From: Afipia sp.
Lineage (GTDB): Bacteria; Pseudomonadota; Alphaproteobacteria; Rhizobiales; Xanthobacteraceae
Assembly: GCA_020056155.1 (NCBI GenBank)
Contig: JAGVII010000260.1
Span: 1-7,857, forward strand
Direction of reading: 5' to 3'
Length of the DNA: 7,857 nt
The position numbers and the translations under genes are program-made. Below, in pieces: positions 1-6,600 of this stretch; position 1 is the first letter of the stretch; each line of letters starts with the position of its first letter. A model generated the notes under the pieces. The model saw nothing but the letters and a program-made list of their open reading frames with translations, did no database searches and had not been told where the DNA came from.

Positions 1-89
1 ATTGGTCGCGGACGCATCTCCAGCTTGATTGACAGCAATCAGATGCCTCTAATCGCTATCGACGGTTTGTCGTTTGACGGAAGCAGCAT
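1..89 (+). other. Leader segment before the response regulator gene
   Basis: No recognisable gene is seen. One frame is open from base 1 to a TAA at 103-105, giving about 34 codons of unfamiliar sequence, so it could be the tail of an upstream gene, but nothing supports that. The segment contains a plausible ribosome binding site, GGAAG at 79-83, placed six bases before the ATG at 90, which supports that start for the regulator. I could not identify a convincing promoter. Confidence 0.4.
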
Positions 90-1181
90 ATGCGAATTCT
101 GCTAATTGAGGACGACCCGATGATCGGCAAAAGCCTGGTCCGTGCGTTGCGCGATCAAGGCATGTCCGTTGATTGGACAACGAGCGACATTGAGGGCGAA
201 GAAGCATTGGCCGTCGGAGGCCACGCGCTGGTGCTGCTGGATCTGGGGCTGCCTGGCAAATCAGGACTGGATGTTCTCAGGACCGCGCGAGCGGCCGGAA
301 ACAAAATTCCTGTCGTCGTGCTGACGGCTCGCGACGACCTGGACAACAGGATCGCTGGTCTGGACCTGGGAGCCGACGACTATATCACCAAACCATTTGA
401 AGTACGCGAACTCGTCGCACGAATGCGCGCCGTCATGCGAAGGCAAAGCGGTTCCGCCAGATCGGTGCTCGAAGCAGGTGGGATTACATTAGATATGGAG
501 ACTCATGAAGTGGCCTTCCGAGGCAACCACGTCCTGCTTCCCGCTCGCGAATTCGCGCTGATGCGAGCTCTGATGGACAGACCCGGCGCTATCCTGTCTC
601 GCGAACAGATCGAGAAGCGGCTCTACGGCTGGGGCGAGGAAGCGGAAAGCAATGCGGTCGATGTCTTGATCCACTCGGTCCGCAAAAAATTTGACAAAGA
701 CATCATCCAGAATGTCCGGGGGGATGATCATCAAGACCTCGCCATGAACTCCTTACGAAACACTGCGCTTGTGTGGATGACCTCGCTCCTGACAGTCGTG
801 GGGATATTAGCAGTCGTGATTTCGTATCAACTGGCGCGAAACGAGGCCGCAGGCTTCCTCGACAGCCAGCTACGTCAGATCGCACTCAACGCCGGCCAGG
901 GATTGGTCGCCGACGCGGCACCCCCGGCAGTCTACGATCCGGAGGACGACTTCGCTATTCAGATATGGGACGCTCCGGCAAAGAAGATCAGAAATTCTTC
1001 CGGCGGAATAGAGGTGCCTCTTCAGGCAAGTCCGGGCTTTGCGACAATTTCGGCAAGCGGCGAAGAGTGGCGAGTCTACATTGGGCGATGCCCGACGTAC
1101 CGTGCAGGTCGCACAGCGCATGGTCGTTCGACAGGAGCTCGCCGAGAGCGCTGCGATCGCCCGCGGCCGCGCCGATCCTGA
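90..1181 (+). CDS. OmpR-family response regulator fused in frame to the N-terminus of its sensor kinase
   Basis: Residues 1-115 form a receiver domain with acidic pair D8/D9, phospho-acceptor D51 in LLDLGLPG, T79 and K101 in ITKPF. Residues about 125-215 are an OmpR/PhoB winged helix. Regulators of this QseB/TctD type normally end with a VRGxGW/Y wing strand. Here VRG is followed by DDHQDLA and then by M219 of the kinase, so the stop is bypassed. The normal ending (MIIKTSP, TGA at 745-747) survives in the next frame and overlaps the kinase ATG at 744, so the ancestor was an ATGA-coupled pair. Residues about 226-246 are the first membrane helix of the kinase. After about residue 330 the reading leaves the kinase frame and ends in unrelated residues. 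The product would be REC, winged helix, membrane helix and partial sensor. DNA binding may be impaired because the last wing strand is lost. Confidence 0.85.
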   Translation: MRILLIEDDPMIGKSLVRALRDQGMSVDWTTSDIEGEEALAVGGHALVLLDLGLPGKSGLDVLRTARAAGNKIPVVVLTARDDLDNRIAGLDLGADDYITKPFEVRELVARMRAVMRRQSGSARSVLEAGGITLDMETHEVAFRGNHVLLPAREFALMRALMDRPGAILSREQIEKRLYGWGEEAESNAVDVLIHSVRKKFDKDIIQNVRGDDHQDLAMNSLRNTALVWMTSLLTVVGILAVVISYQLARNEAAGFLDSQLRQIALNAGQGLVADAAPPAVYDPEDDFAIQIWDAPAKKIRNSSGGIEVPLQASPGFATISASGEEWRVYIGRCPTYRAGRTAHGRSTGARRERCDRPRPRRS

Positions 1182-2054
1182 CCGTTATTCCGTTGACCTG
1201 GCTCGTTATTGGCTAGTCGCTTGGCGGCGTAATGGGAAGTTGGCGCAGCTTGCGCAGGCGATCGCCGATCGCGGCGGCGATAGCAAGGAACCTCTCTCCG
1301 TCGAGGGAGTGCCGAGGGAGGTGAGGCCCCTGGTTGACGCGATGAATATTTTGATTGGGCGTTTGCAAATCGCGCTCGATCAACAGCGGCGCTTCGTTTC
1401 CGATGCCGCCCATGAATTGCGGACGCCCCTGACGGCACTACAGCTTCAGATCGAGAACTTGTGGAACGATGCCCCCGTTGGCAAAACCGGGCAGGCAGCT
1501 TTGGAATTGGGCAACGGGATCCGCCGCGCCTCGGTCCTGCTGGAACAACTTCTCCGGATGGCGAGGTTCGAAGCACCTGTCGGGCTGGAGCATTGGGCAC
1601 GGATCAGCTTGTCGGGCCTCATAACCGAATGCGTGGCCGACCAGATGGCGATCGCGACCGGCAAGGAGATCGATCTAGGCATCGTTGCGCGGGATCCCGT
1701 TGAAATCTCGGGCGCGCCGAGCGACTGAAGATTCTTTTTGGAAACCTTCTGAACAACGCAGTCCGCTACACTCCGCGCGGCGGGATGATCGACGTCTCGG
1801 TGCGATTTGCGCATGGCAACGCCGTTGTGGAGTTTGTGGATTCCGACTACGGGGTGGCGGAGAGCGATTTGCCTCGCCTTTTCGATCGATCTTTTCGGGC
1901 GGCTCCGGCTGAAATCGATGGCAGCGGATTGGAGCTTGCGATCGTGCACGCGATCGCCAGGCGTCACGGATGGGTCGTGACGGTCGAAAACCGGACCGAT
2001 CGATCGGGCATGATCGCGCGGGTCACCGGGCCAGGCTTCCTCATTCCCTCCTAA
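744..2054 (+). pseudogene. Sensor histidine kinase, multiply disrupted (QseC/TctE-like)
   Basis: Kinase sequence can be followed across three frames. Frame 3 from ATG 744 gives TM1 and the sensor start. Frame 1 resumes at about 1081 (LGDARRTVQVAQRM). TM2 is in frame 2 at 1163-1213 (AAAPILTVIPLTWLVIG), ending at TAG 1214-1216 where Trp would be expected. Frame 1 resumes at about 1237 with the HAMP-like linker and the H box SDAAHELRTPLTALQ (phospho-His codon at 1411). Frame 1 stops at 1726-1728, and the ATPase domain continues in frame 3 from 1725 with N box FGNLLNNAVRYTP. G1 reads DSDYGVAE instead of the usual DxGxG, and G2 reads GSGLELAIV instead of GSGLGLAIV. It was presumably the partner of the regulator just upstream, but as written it cannot make a working kinase. 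Confidence 0.88.
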
Positions 2055-2121
2055 GTCTTCGCGACTACTTTGGGCCAGTAAGTCCATCCTTGCTGATGGA
2101 TCGCTATTGGAATTCTCCGTG

Positions 2122-2778
2122 ATGTTCGAAGCGTTGACCGATCGCCTTTTCGACGCAATCGCGGCAGCGTCAACGCTTGCAGGAGGGAGCCTCACCTTCG
2201 CAATGTTGTGGGCTCAATCTGCTGTGTATCTCGGTCCGTGCCCTGCTCGTCCTCCTCTGGATTTTGGGGCGCACGCCGAGCGGCGGGCTGCCGTCGATGC
2301 CGGCTTTTCGTCGCTTCTGGCGTTGACGACGGCGGTCATCGTCTCGTCCGTATGGATGCATCCTCGTCCCTTCACGGTTCTGCCAATCCGCAACTATCTC
2401 AATCACACTCCGGACAGTTCCTTTCCAAGCGATCACGGCACCCTGTTATTCGCACTGGGCTTCGCACTCTTGATATCCACATCCAGGCCAGGTCGTCAGT
2501 TTGGATCTCTGGCTGTGGTTCTGGGCGTCTCGGTGGGCTGGGCTCGAATCTTTCTCGGCGCTCACTATCCATTGGATATTGTTGGCGCTGCCGTGGTAGC
2601 CGCGATAGCCGTATTGGTCGTTGCATCGCCCGGGGGGCCGCACAATTGGCGCACGCCTGACCGTTTGGGGGGGAGCATCTTTTTGGCTGGTCGATCGCTA
2701 AGAATCTACGGCAACGCTTTTAAAAATCGACGTCCCGTCTTCGATCTGAAACTGTTTGGCATGTCAAATGAACGATAA
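2122..2778 (+). CDS. PAP2-family phosphatase, BcrC-like undecaprenyl-diphosphatase, with an out-of-frame helix
   Basis: This is a membrane phosphatase of the PAP2 superfamily. Motifs are visible in order: HPRPF (motif 1 end), SSFPSDHG (motif 2) and GWARIFLGAHYPLDIVG (motif 3 with catalytic-type His), separated by hydrophobic helices. BcrC/YbjG relatives dephosphorylate undecaprenyl pyrophosphate at the outer face of the inner membrane and are about 190-220 residues long. From ATG 2122 this one has 218. A TTG at 2107 is an alternative start. Residues around 38-52 read as GPCPARPPLDFGA, which is not membrane-like, while the next frame at 2234-2269 gives VRALLVLLWILG, a proper helix. This points to two compensating indels. 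It follows the two-component genes closely and its end overlaps the PilZ gene. The family assignment is firm. The substrate is inferred, and activity is uncertain because of the scrambled helix. Confidence 0.85.
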   Translation: MFEALTDRLFDAIAAASTLAGGSLTFAMLWAQSAVYLGPCPARPPLDFGAHAERRAAVDAGFSSLLALTTAVIVSSVWMHPRPFTVLPIRNYLNHTPDSSFPSDHGTLLFALGFALLISTSRPGRQFGSLAVVLGVSVGWARIFLGAHYPLDIVGAAVVAAIAVLVVASPGGPHNWRTPDRLGGSIFLAGRSLRIYGNAFKNRRPVFDLKLFGMSNER

Positions 2779-3022
2779 GCGGACTGCATCGCGACATCGC
2801 GTTTTCAAAGCGGGGAAAATAGCATTTGATGGTGGTGTGATCGATTGCACCGTTCGCAACCTTTCAAAAACCGGCGCGGCGTTGGAAGTCGAGAGCCCCG
2901 TCGGCATTCCTCACAAATTCACCGTGGTGATCGAATCGGATCGCATCCGGCGGGGTTGCCATGTCGTTTGGCGGAAGGAGCGGCGCATTGGCGTCATGTT
3001 CCACAACGACCCGGAAAACTGA
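2768..3022 (+). CDS. Single-domain PilZ protein
   Basis: This 84-residue protein is essentially one PilZ domain, the common cyclic-di-GMP binding fold. Both ligand motifs are visible: RxxxR at R5-R9 (RTASR) and NxSxxG at N31-G36 (NLSKTG), followed by alternating beta-strand-like sequence up to RRIGVMFHNDPEN. It is soluble with no signal peptide. The ATG at 2768 lies inside the end of the phosphatase gene, an 11-base overlap in another frame, so translation is probably coupled. A TTG at 2756 is a less likely start. The chain appears intact and all key residues are present, so cyclic-di-GMP binding is plausible. Its target cannot be read from the sequence. Small PilZ proteins of this sort are frequent in Alphaproteobacteria. 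Confidence 0.88.
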   Translation: MNDKRTASRHRVFKAGKIAFDGGVIDCTVRNLSKTGAALEVESPVGIPHKFTVVIESDRIRRGCHVVWRKERRIGVMFHNDPEN

Positions 3023-3144
3023 AATATGGTTCGCGCGGAAGCCCTTGCCGTGTGGAACAAAGTTGAATTTCAAGCAATGTCTAAATGCCTTTTCGATGAG
3101 TCCCTCATTTTCTCCTAACAATTGATGGCTACAGATCCCTGACG

Positions 3145-3480
3145 GTGGCGACTTACGGCATCCAGGAAATCCACACGTCACAGCTTGCGAACAATCTATC
3201 CCGCGCGACCTTGATCGGACTTACTCTTCTGACCGCGACCGCTTCGTCCGCCATGGGCGGCAGCAGCTTCGCAAAGGAAGCTGCGATCACCCTCGATCAG
3301 GCCCGCGCCGCCGCGACGAAGGCGCAGCCGGGCACAATTCTCGATCAGGAGCTCGAGCACCGCAAGGGCGGCTCCGGCTTGCGTTACTCCTTCGACATCA
3401 AGGTCGGGGCGATCACCCACGAAGTTGGCATCGACGCCAAAACCGGAACCGTTCTGCAGAACTCGGCTGAAAAGCGATGA
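3145..3480 (+). CDS. Exported PepSY-domain protein
   Basis: A hydrophobic segment at about residues 23-36 (LIGLTLLTATASSA) followed by a small-residue stretch ending SSFAKEA looks like a Sec signal peptide, cleaved near SFA-KE. The mature part is one PepSY domain of about 65 residues, LDQARAAATKAQPG through HEVGIDAKTGTVLQN, with the family's usual DAKTGxVL ending. PepSY proteins are periplasmic and are often encoded beside two-component systems or peptidases. Their exact role is usually unknown. The start is unsure. GTG 3145 has no clear ribosome binding site and gives an unusually long N-region before the hydrophobic core. TTG 3211 would give a very short signal peptide lacking basic residues. 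The original start may have been lost. The next gene begins 32 bases downstream, suggesting an operon. Confidence 0.82.
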   Translation: MATYGIQEIHTSQLANNLSRATLIGLTLLTATASSAMGGSSFAKEAAITLDQARAAATKAQPGTILDQELEHRKGGSGLRYSFDIKVGAITHEVGIDAKTGTVLQNSAEKR

Positions 3481-3512
3481 TGTGACGCGGTCGACCATTC
3501 GGAGACAGGATC

Positions 3513-4106
3513 ATGACCCGTGCAAGCCCCTCACGGCCCCATTCCCTCGCTATAGCCGGCATTCTCGCCGCGAGCCTGGGCCTGGGACCACATATTATGA
3601 CAACTGCGATGGCGGAGGATACCGTGATCGCTCCGGAGAAGAATCCCCCGGGCGACATTCCAGACAGTCAGGTGTTCATCGAATATCGCTCGCCGCTCGG
3701 GTTCACCATCAAGGTACCGGAGGGTTGGGCGCGTCGTGAGACAAAAAGCGGCGTCACGTTCAGCGACAAGTACAACACGGTGCGGACGACAATTGAAGAA
3801 CACGTTGAACCGCTCACGATTGCCGTTGTGAAAAACGAATTGACGGCTCAACTCGAGATGTCCGGTAAGGCGGTACGAATCTCGGGGGTCACATTAACGA
3901 GTGTTCCTTCGGGGCCGGCCATCGTCATCTCATACGCTTCGAATTCGGATGCAAATCCGGTGACCAACAAGGCGATCCGCCTGGAGAACGAACGTTACTT
4001 CTTCTGGAAGGGCGGTAAGCTTACCACCTTGACTCTGTCGGCGCCATACGGCGCGGACGACGCCGATCAGTGGCTCCTGATGGCGAAGAGCTTTAGGTGG
4101 CTCTGA
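3513..4106 (+). CDS. Secreted protein of PsbP/DcrB-like appearance, function unknown
   Basis: The protein has 197 residues. A basic start (MTRASPSRPH) and hydrophobic core (SLAIAGILAASLGLG), then ALA-type cleavage near MAMAE, indicate a signal peptide. The mature part begins with IEYRSPLGFTIKVPEGW, a pattern typical of the PsbP/Mog1/DcrB fold group, in which a small exported domain opens with a strand and a PxGW turn. It continues as alternating strands and ends WLLMAKSFRWL, also usual for such proteins, where a closing helix carries a SF motif. No catalytic motif is visible. The family call is by pattern memory and is tentative. ATG 3513 is preceded by GGAGACAGG at 3501-3509, a good ribosome binding site. 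It lies between the PepSY and DUF347 genes, and the three probably form one transcription unit of envelope proteins. Confidence 0.8.
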   Translation: MTRASPSRPHSLAIAGILAASLGLGPHIMTTAMAEDTVIAPEKNPPGDIPDSQVFIEYRSPLGFTIKVPEGWARRETKSGVTFSDKYNTVRTTIEEHVEPLTIAVVKNELTAQLEMSGKAVRISGVTLTSVPSGPAIVISYASNSDANPVTNKAIRLENERYFFWKGGKLTTLTLSAPYGADDADQWLLMAKSFRWL

Positions 4107-4252
4107 TGATAACGACCACGACGACGCAAAGCTGCGAATATCGTTGCAACATCGTCTGCGTCGTTTGGCGACCGCAAGGCTTCGCGACGCTGGCCGTTCG
4201 CCGCGCGATGAGAGAGCTGCAAACTGAACAATCAATGGGGCGCATCCTATGA
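4106..4252 (+). CDS. Possible small ORF, 48 codons, overlapping both neighbours
   Basis: The ATG at 4106-4108 shares its A with the TGA of the upstream gene, and the TGA at 4250-4252 overlaps the ATG (4249) of the DUF347 gene in an ATGA arrangement. AGGTGG at 4095-4100, five bases before the start, could serve as a ribosome binding site. The peptide opens MITTTTTQ, then has three cysteines spaced CxxxCxxxC (residues 10, 14, 18), and ends MRELQTEQSMGRIL. I recognise no family. The close fit between two genes favours translational coupling, but a chance ORF in a 140-base gap is quite possible. Confidence 0.3.
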   Translation: MITTTTTQSCEYRCNIVCVVWRPQGFATLAVRRAMRELQTEQSMGRIL

Positions 4253-5043
4253 TCGCGATGGAAAATCAGCGTGTTTCGACCATGCTCAACAAGGTTCCGG
4301 AAATCACTATCTCGTTCTGGATCATCAAGGCCCTGGCCGTGACCGTCGGCGAGACGGCCGCCGATTTCCTGAACACAAATCTGGGTTTTGGACTCACGGT
4401 CACCTCGTGGATTATGAGTGCGTTTCTTGCCGTCGCACTGATCGTACAGTTCGCGCGCAAAAAATATGTCCCGTCGATCTACTGGATCTCCGTCGTGCTC
4501 ATCAGCGTCGTCGGCACCTTGATTACAGACAATCTCGTCGACAACCTCGGCATCAGTCTCAAGGCGACCACGCTCTTTTTCGGCATGGCGCTGCTCGTCA
4601 CATTCGCCGTGTGGTATGCGGTTGAGCGAACACTGTCGATCCATACAATCTATACGACGCGCCGCGAAGCGTTCTACTGGCTCGCTATTTTGCTCACCTT
4701 CGCTCTCGGCACGGCGGGCGGGGATCTCACAGCAGAAGGGCTGGGGCTGGGTTACGCACAGGCGGGACTCATATTCGGCGCGCTAATCGCGGTCGTCGCA
4801 TTCGCCTACTATTTCCTGAAGATGGATGCGGTTCTGTCATTCTGGCTCGCCTATATTCTGACCCGCCCGTTGGGAGCTTCGTTCGGCGATCTGCTTTCGC
4901 AGCCGCTCGACAAGGGCGGACTGGGGCTCGGCACGACGCTCACCAGCGTGATCTTCTTCGTATGCATTTTCGGCCTCATTGTTTTTATGACTATCAGACA
5001 TGGCAATCGCGGATCGTCCTATAAAGCATCCGGTAAAAGCTGA
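4249..5043 (+). CDS. DUF347 (COG4705-type) integral membrane protein
   Basis: The 264-residue protein is almost wholly hydrophobic, with about eight or nine membrane segments. It contains four repeats of the DUF347 type, each a helix pair with an acidic turn: VTVGETAADFL near residue 30, VGTLITDNLVDNLG near 90, LGTAGGDLTAEGLGLGY near 155, and RPLGASFGDLLSQPL near 205. The opening KVPEITISFWIIKALAVTVGE is characteristic of this family. The biochemical role is not established to my knowledge. Acidic residues repeated inside membrane segments suggest transport or metal/ion binding, which is inference only. ATG 4249 is preceded by GGGG at 4237-4240. ATG 4258 is an alternative start. A short, basic, polar tail (RHGNRGSSYKASGKS) ends the protein. 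The frame is intact, unlike several neighbours. A strong hairpin lies 13 bases past the stop. Confidence 0.88.
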   Translation: MIAMENQRVSTMLNKVPEITISFWIIKALAVTVGETAADFLNTNLGFGLTVTSWIMSAFLAVALIVQFARKKYVPSIYWISVVLISVVGTLITDNLVDNLGISLKATTLFFGMALLVTFAVWYAVERTLSIHTIYTTRREAFYWLAILLTFALGTAGGDLTAEGLGLGYAQAGLIFGALIAVVAFAYYFLKMDAVLSFWLAYILTRPLGASFGDLLSQPLDKGGLGLGTTLTSVIFFVCIFGLIVFMTIRHGNRGSSYKASGKS

Positions 5044-5056
5044 AGTTTGCATTCAG

Positions 5057-5104
5057 ATCCGGCGACCTTCAAACGAGCACAAGTTCGTTTGGAGGTCGCC
5101 GGAT
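5057..5104 (+). repeat. 22-bp inverted repeat with a four-base loop (hairpin)
   Basis: The left arm 5057-5076 (atccggcgaccttcaaacga) and right arm 5085-5104 are reverse complements except for one position, which would still pair as U-G in RNA. A further G-U and a C-G pair (5077-5078 with 5083-5084) close the stem on the loop ACAA. The stem is GC-rich and starts 13 bases after the DUF347 stop. No run of T follows, so it is not a standard Rho-independent terminator. It may still stabilise the transcript end, act with Rho, or be a palindromic repeat element. Confidence 0.85.
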
Positions 5105-5349
5105 TCGTGCAGGGCCTGGTGTTCGTGTCCTCCGGCGATAGCCATTGGCTTGAGTATGGGTCGGATTCCGCGATCCATCCGCGATCAGAGACAGACGGGA
5201 GTCTGCGAGCAGCCGAACCCCTTATTCGCCACTAAGTCCCGACGATTATGTTTTCGAACGGGCACCTCGCACGAGAAACCGACATGTCTCAAAAACAATG
5301 TGAATCCGGATCGCGCCAATGGTGCATCCAAAAGGTCAGAACGACCGCC
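5105..5349. other. Gap without a recognisable gene
   Basis: About 245 bases between the hairpin and the ABC operon. Short ORFs exist on both strands, but none resembles a known family or has a convincing start. A small stem, CAGAC/GTCTG around a GGGA loop, lies near 5190-5203. The promoter of the ABC genes probably lies here, but I cannot place it. Confidence 0.5.
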
Positions 5350-5363
5350 GGAGGAGGGCTTTG

Positions 5364-6029
5364 ATGGCGGCTATTCAGGCCTTCGACCTCTATCGCTTCT
5401 TTCACACGCGCGACTCCGAAACGTTGGCTTTGCGCGGCGTAAACTTGCGGATCGAGGCAGGAGAGATGATTGCCATGGTCGGGCCCTCCGGGAGCGGAAA
5501 GTCGACGTTGCTGTCCTGTCTCGCGGGGCTCGACGAGCCAGACGGCGGATACGTCGAGCTCTCCGGCGAGCGCCTCACAACACTCCGGCCCGAAGCCGTG
5601 CGGGCGAGCCGCCGAGCGGAGGGCATCGGCATTCTGATGCAGCCCGGAAACTTGTTTCCGACTTTGTCCATTGCCGACAACGTCAGGCTGCCGATGGCCA
5701 TGATCGGCAAACCGAACGCGGCAAGGATTGGAGCGCTCTTGCATGACGTCGACCTCACAGACCGCCAGCATGCCCGTCCAGGCCATTTGTCAGGTGGCGA
5801 AGCGGCGCGAGCCGGATTGGCCGTCGCTCTGGCCACCTCCCCGCGCGTTCTTTTTGCCGATGAGCCCACAGGGCAAGTCGACGCCGCGGCAGAGGAGCGC
5901 GTGCTGGATCTTCTTGGCAGACAACGCGCGGCCGGGACTGCAATTTTGATTGCGACACATAGCCAGGCGCTCGCCGGACGGGCGGACCGGGTCATTCGCC
6001 TCGAAGACGGACGTATTGTCGATGTCTAA
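5364..6029 (+). CDS. ABC transporter ATP-binding protein, LolD/MacB/FtsE type
   Basis: The 221-residue subunit has all the nucleotide-binding motifs: Walker A GPSGSGKST (about residue 40), Q-loop Gln in LMQPGNLF, signature LSGGE near 145, Walker B VLFADEPTG and H-loop ATHS. The length and the motif DEPTGQVD place it in the class that works with FtsX/MacB-type permeases, which extract lipids or lipoproteins or drive mechanotransmission rather than import solutes. ATG 5364 is chosen because GGAGGAGGG at 5350-5358 sits five bases upstream. An in-frame ATG at 5319 has no such site. The gene overlaps the next ATPase by eight bases (6022-6029). Its frame is intact, but both partners downstream are damaged, so it has no obvious local permease. 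Confidence 0.92.
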   Translation: MAAIQAFDLYRFFHTRDSETLALRGVNLRIEAGEMIAMVGPSGSGKSTLLSCLAGLDEPDGGYVELSGERLTTLRPEAVRASRRAEGIGILMQPGNLFPTLSIADNVRLPMAMIGKPNAARIGALLHDVDLTDRQHARPGHLSGGEAARAGLAVALATSPRVLFADEPTGQVDAAAEERVLDLLGRQRAAGTAILIATHSQALAGRADRVIRLEDGRIVDV

Positions 6030-6600
6030 ATCATTCATCCAAGCGATCGACGTCGCCAGGCAGTTTCGGCAGGCCAACAGAACTGTCGAAGCCCTGCTTC
6101 CTGCCTCATTCGTCGTCCGGTCTGGCGACCGGATTGCCCTCGTCGGTCCCTCCGGCAGCGGGAAGTCAACGCTGCTGCACCTGATGGCGGGACTCGACAC
6201 AACGACTGGCGGAAAGCTGGCCTGGCCTGAACTCGGTACGCGCAGCGGGCTGCGCCCGAGACGGATCGGAATGGTGTTTCAAACGCCGGGCCTTATCGCG
6301 CACGACGCTTTGCCGCCCGATCCGGGCGCCGCCTTCATTCAGGCGCAGCAAACCGCCAATAATTTCGAGGCGCGCGTCGCCAACAATCTCGTCGCTCGAT
6401 TGGATGGCGCGCGCAGTGACGCCCTCTACGCCAAGGTGCTGTTCCTGTTTCTTGGTCTTCCGGGGGTCACGCTCGCAATCCTTTTGACTCTGGCGGTGGC
6501 GATGTCGGGGACGGAGCTGCGGCAGCGCGAGCAGGCGCTTTTGCGAACCCGGGCGCATCGCTGGCGCAGATATTGCGGTTGGCAGGCGCCGAAGCGCTGA
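6022..6600 (+). pseudogene. Chimera: N-terminal half of a second ABC ATPase joined to the middle of an FtsX-like permease
   Basis: From ATG 6022 the protein reads as a second ATPase: Walker A GPSGSGKST, then RRIGMVFQTPGLI with the Q-loop at about residue 90. After this, at roughly 6300, the sequence changes to FtsX/MacB-like permease: FIQAQQTANNFEARV as a periplasmic part, then membrane helix LFLFLGLPGVTLAILLTLAVA and the cytoplasmic loop RQREQALLRTR. The ATPase signature, Walker B and H-loop are absent, as is the first permease helix. The simplest reading is an internal deletion in an ATPase-ATPase-permease operon that happened to keep the frame. The frame is lost at about 6551 and a TGA follows at 6598. 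The product should be unable to hydrolyse ATP as a normal dimer. Confidence 0.85.

Noticed and set aside
1..105. Open frame from base 1 to TAA 103-105, and a 15-base resemblance between 1-15 and 902-916
   Set aside because: The 34 codons match nothing I know, and the short similarity to the kinase sensor region is within chance and not supported by neighbouring bases.
2083..2100. TCCATC/GATGGA stem before the PAP2 gene
   Set aside because: Only six pairs with a six-base loop and no T run. Too weak for a terminator or operator claim.
870..2195. Long minus-strand ORFs opposite the kinase (for example 1446-2195)
   Set aside because: These are mirror frames of GC-rich coding sequence with Arg/Ser/Pro-rich, non-family translations.
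5047..5235. 62-codon ORF covering the hairpin downstream of DUF347
   Set aside because: No ribosome binding site and no family resemblance. It runs through both arms of the inverted repeat.
5289..5786. 165-residue minus-strand ORF overlapping the first ATPase
   Set aside because: Shadow frame of a well-supported gene, and the translation resembles nothing.
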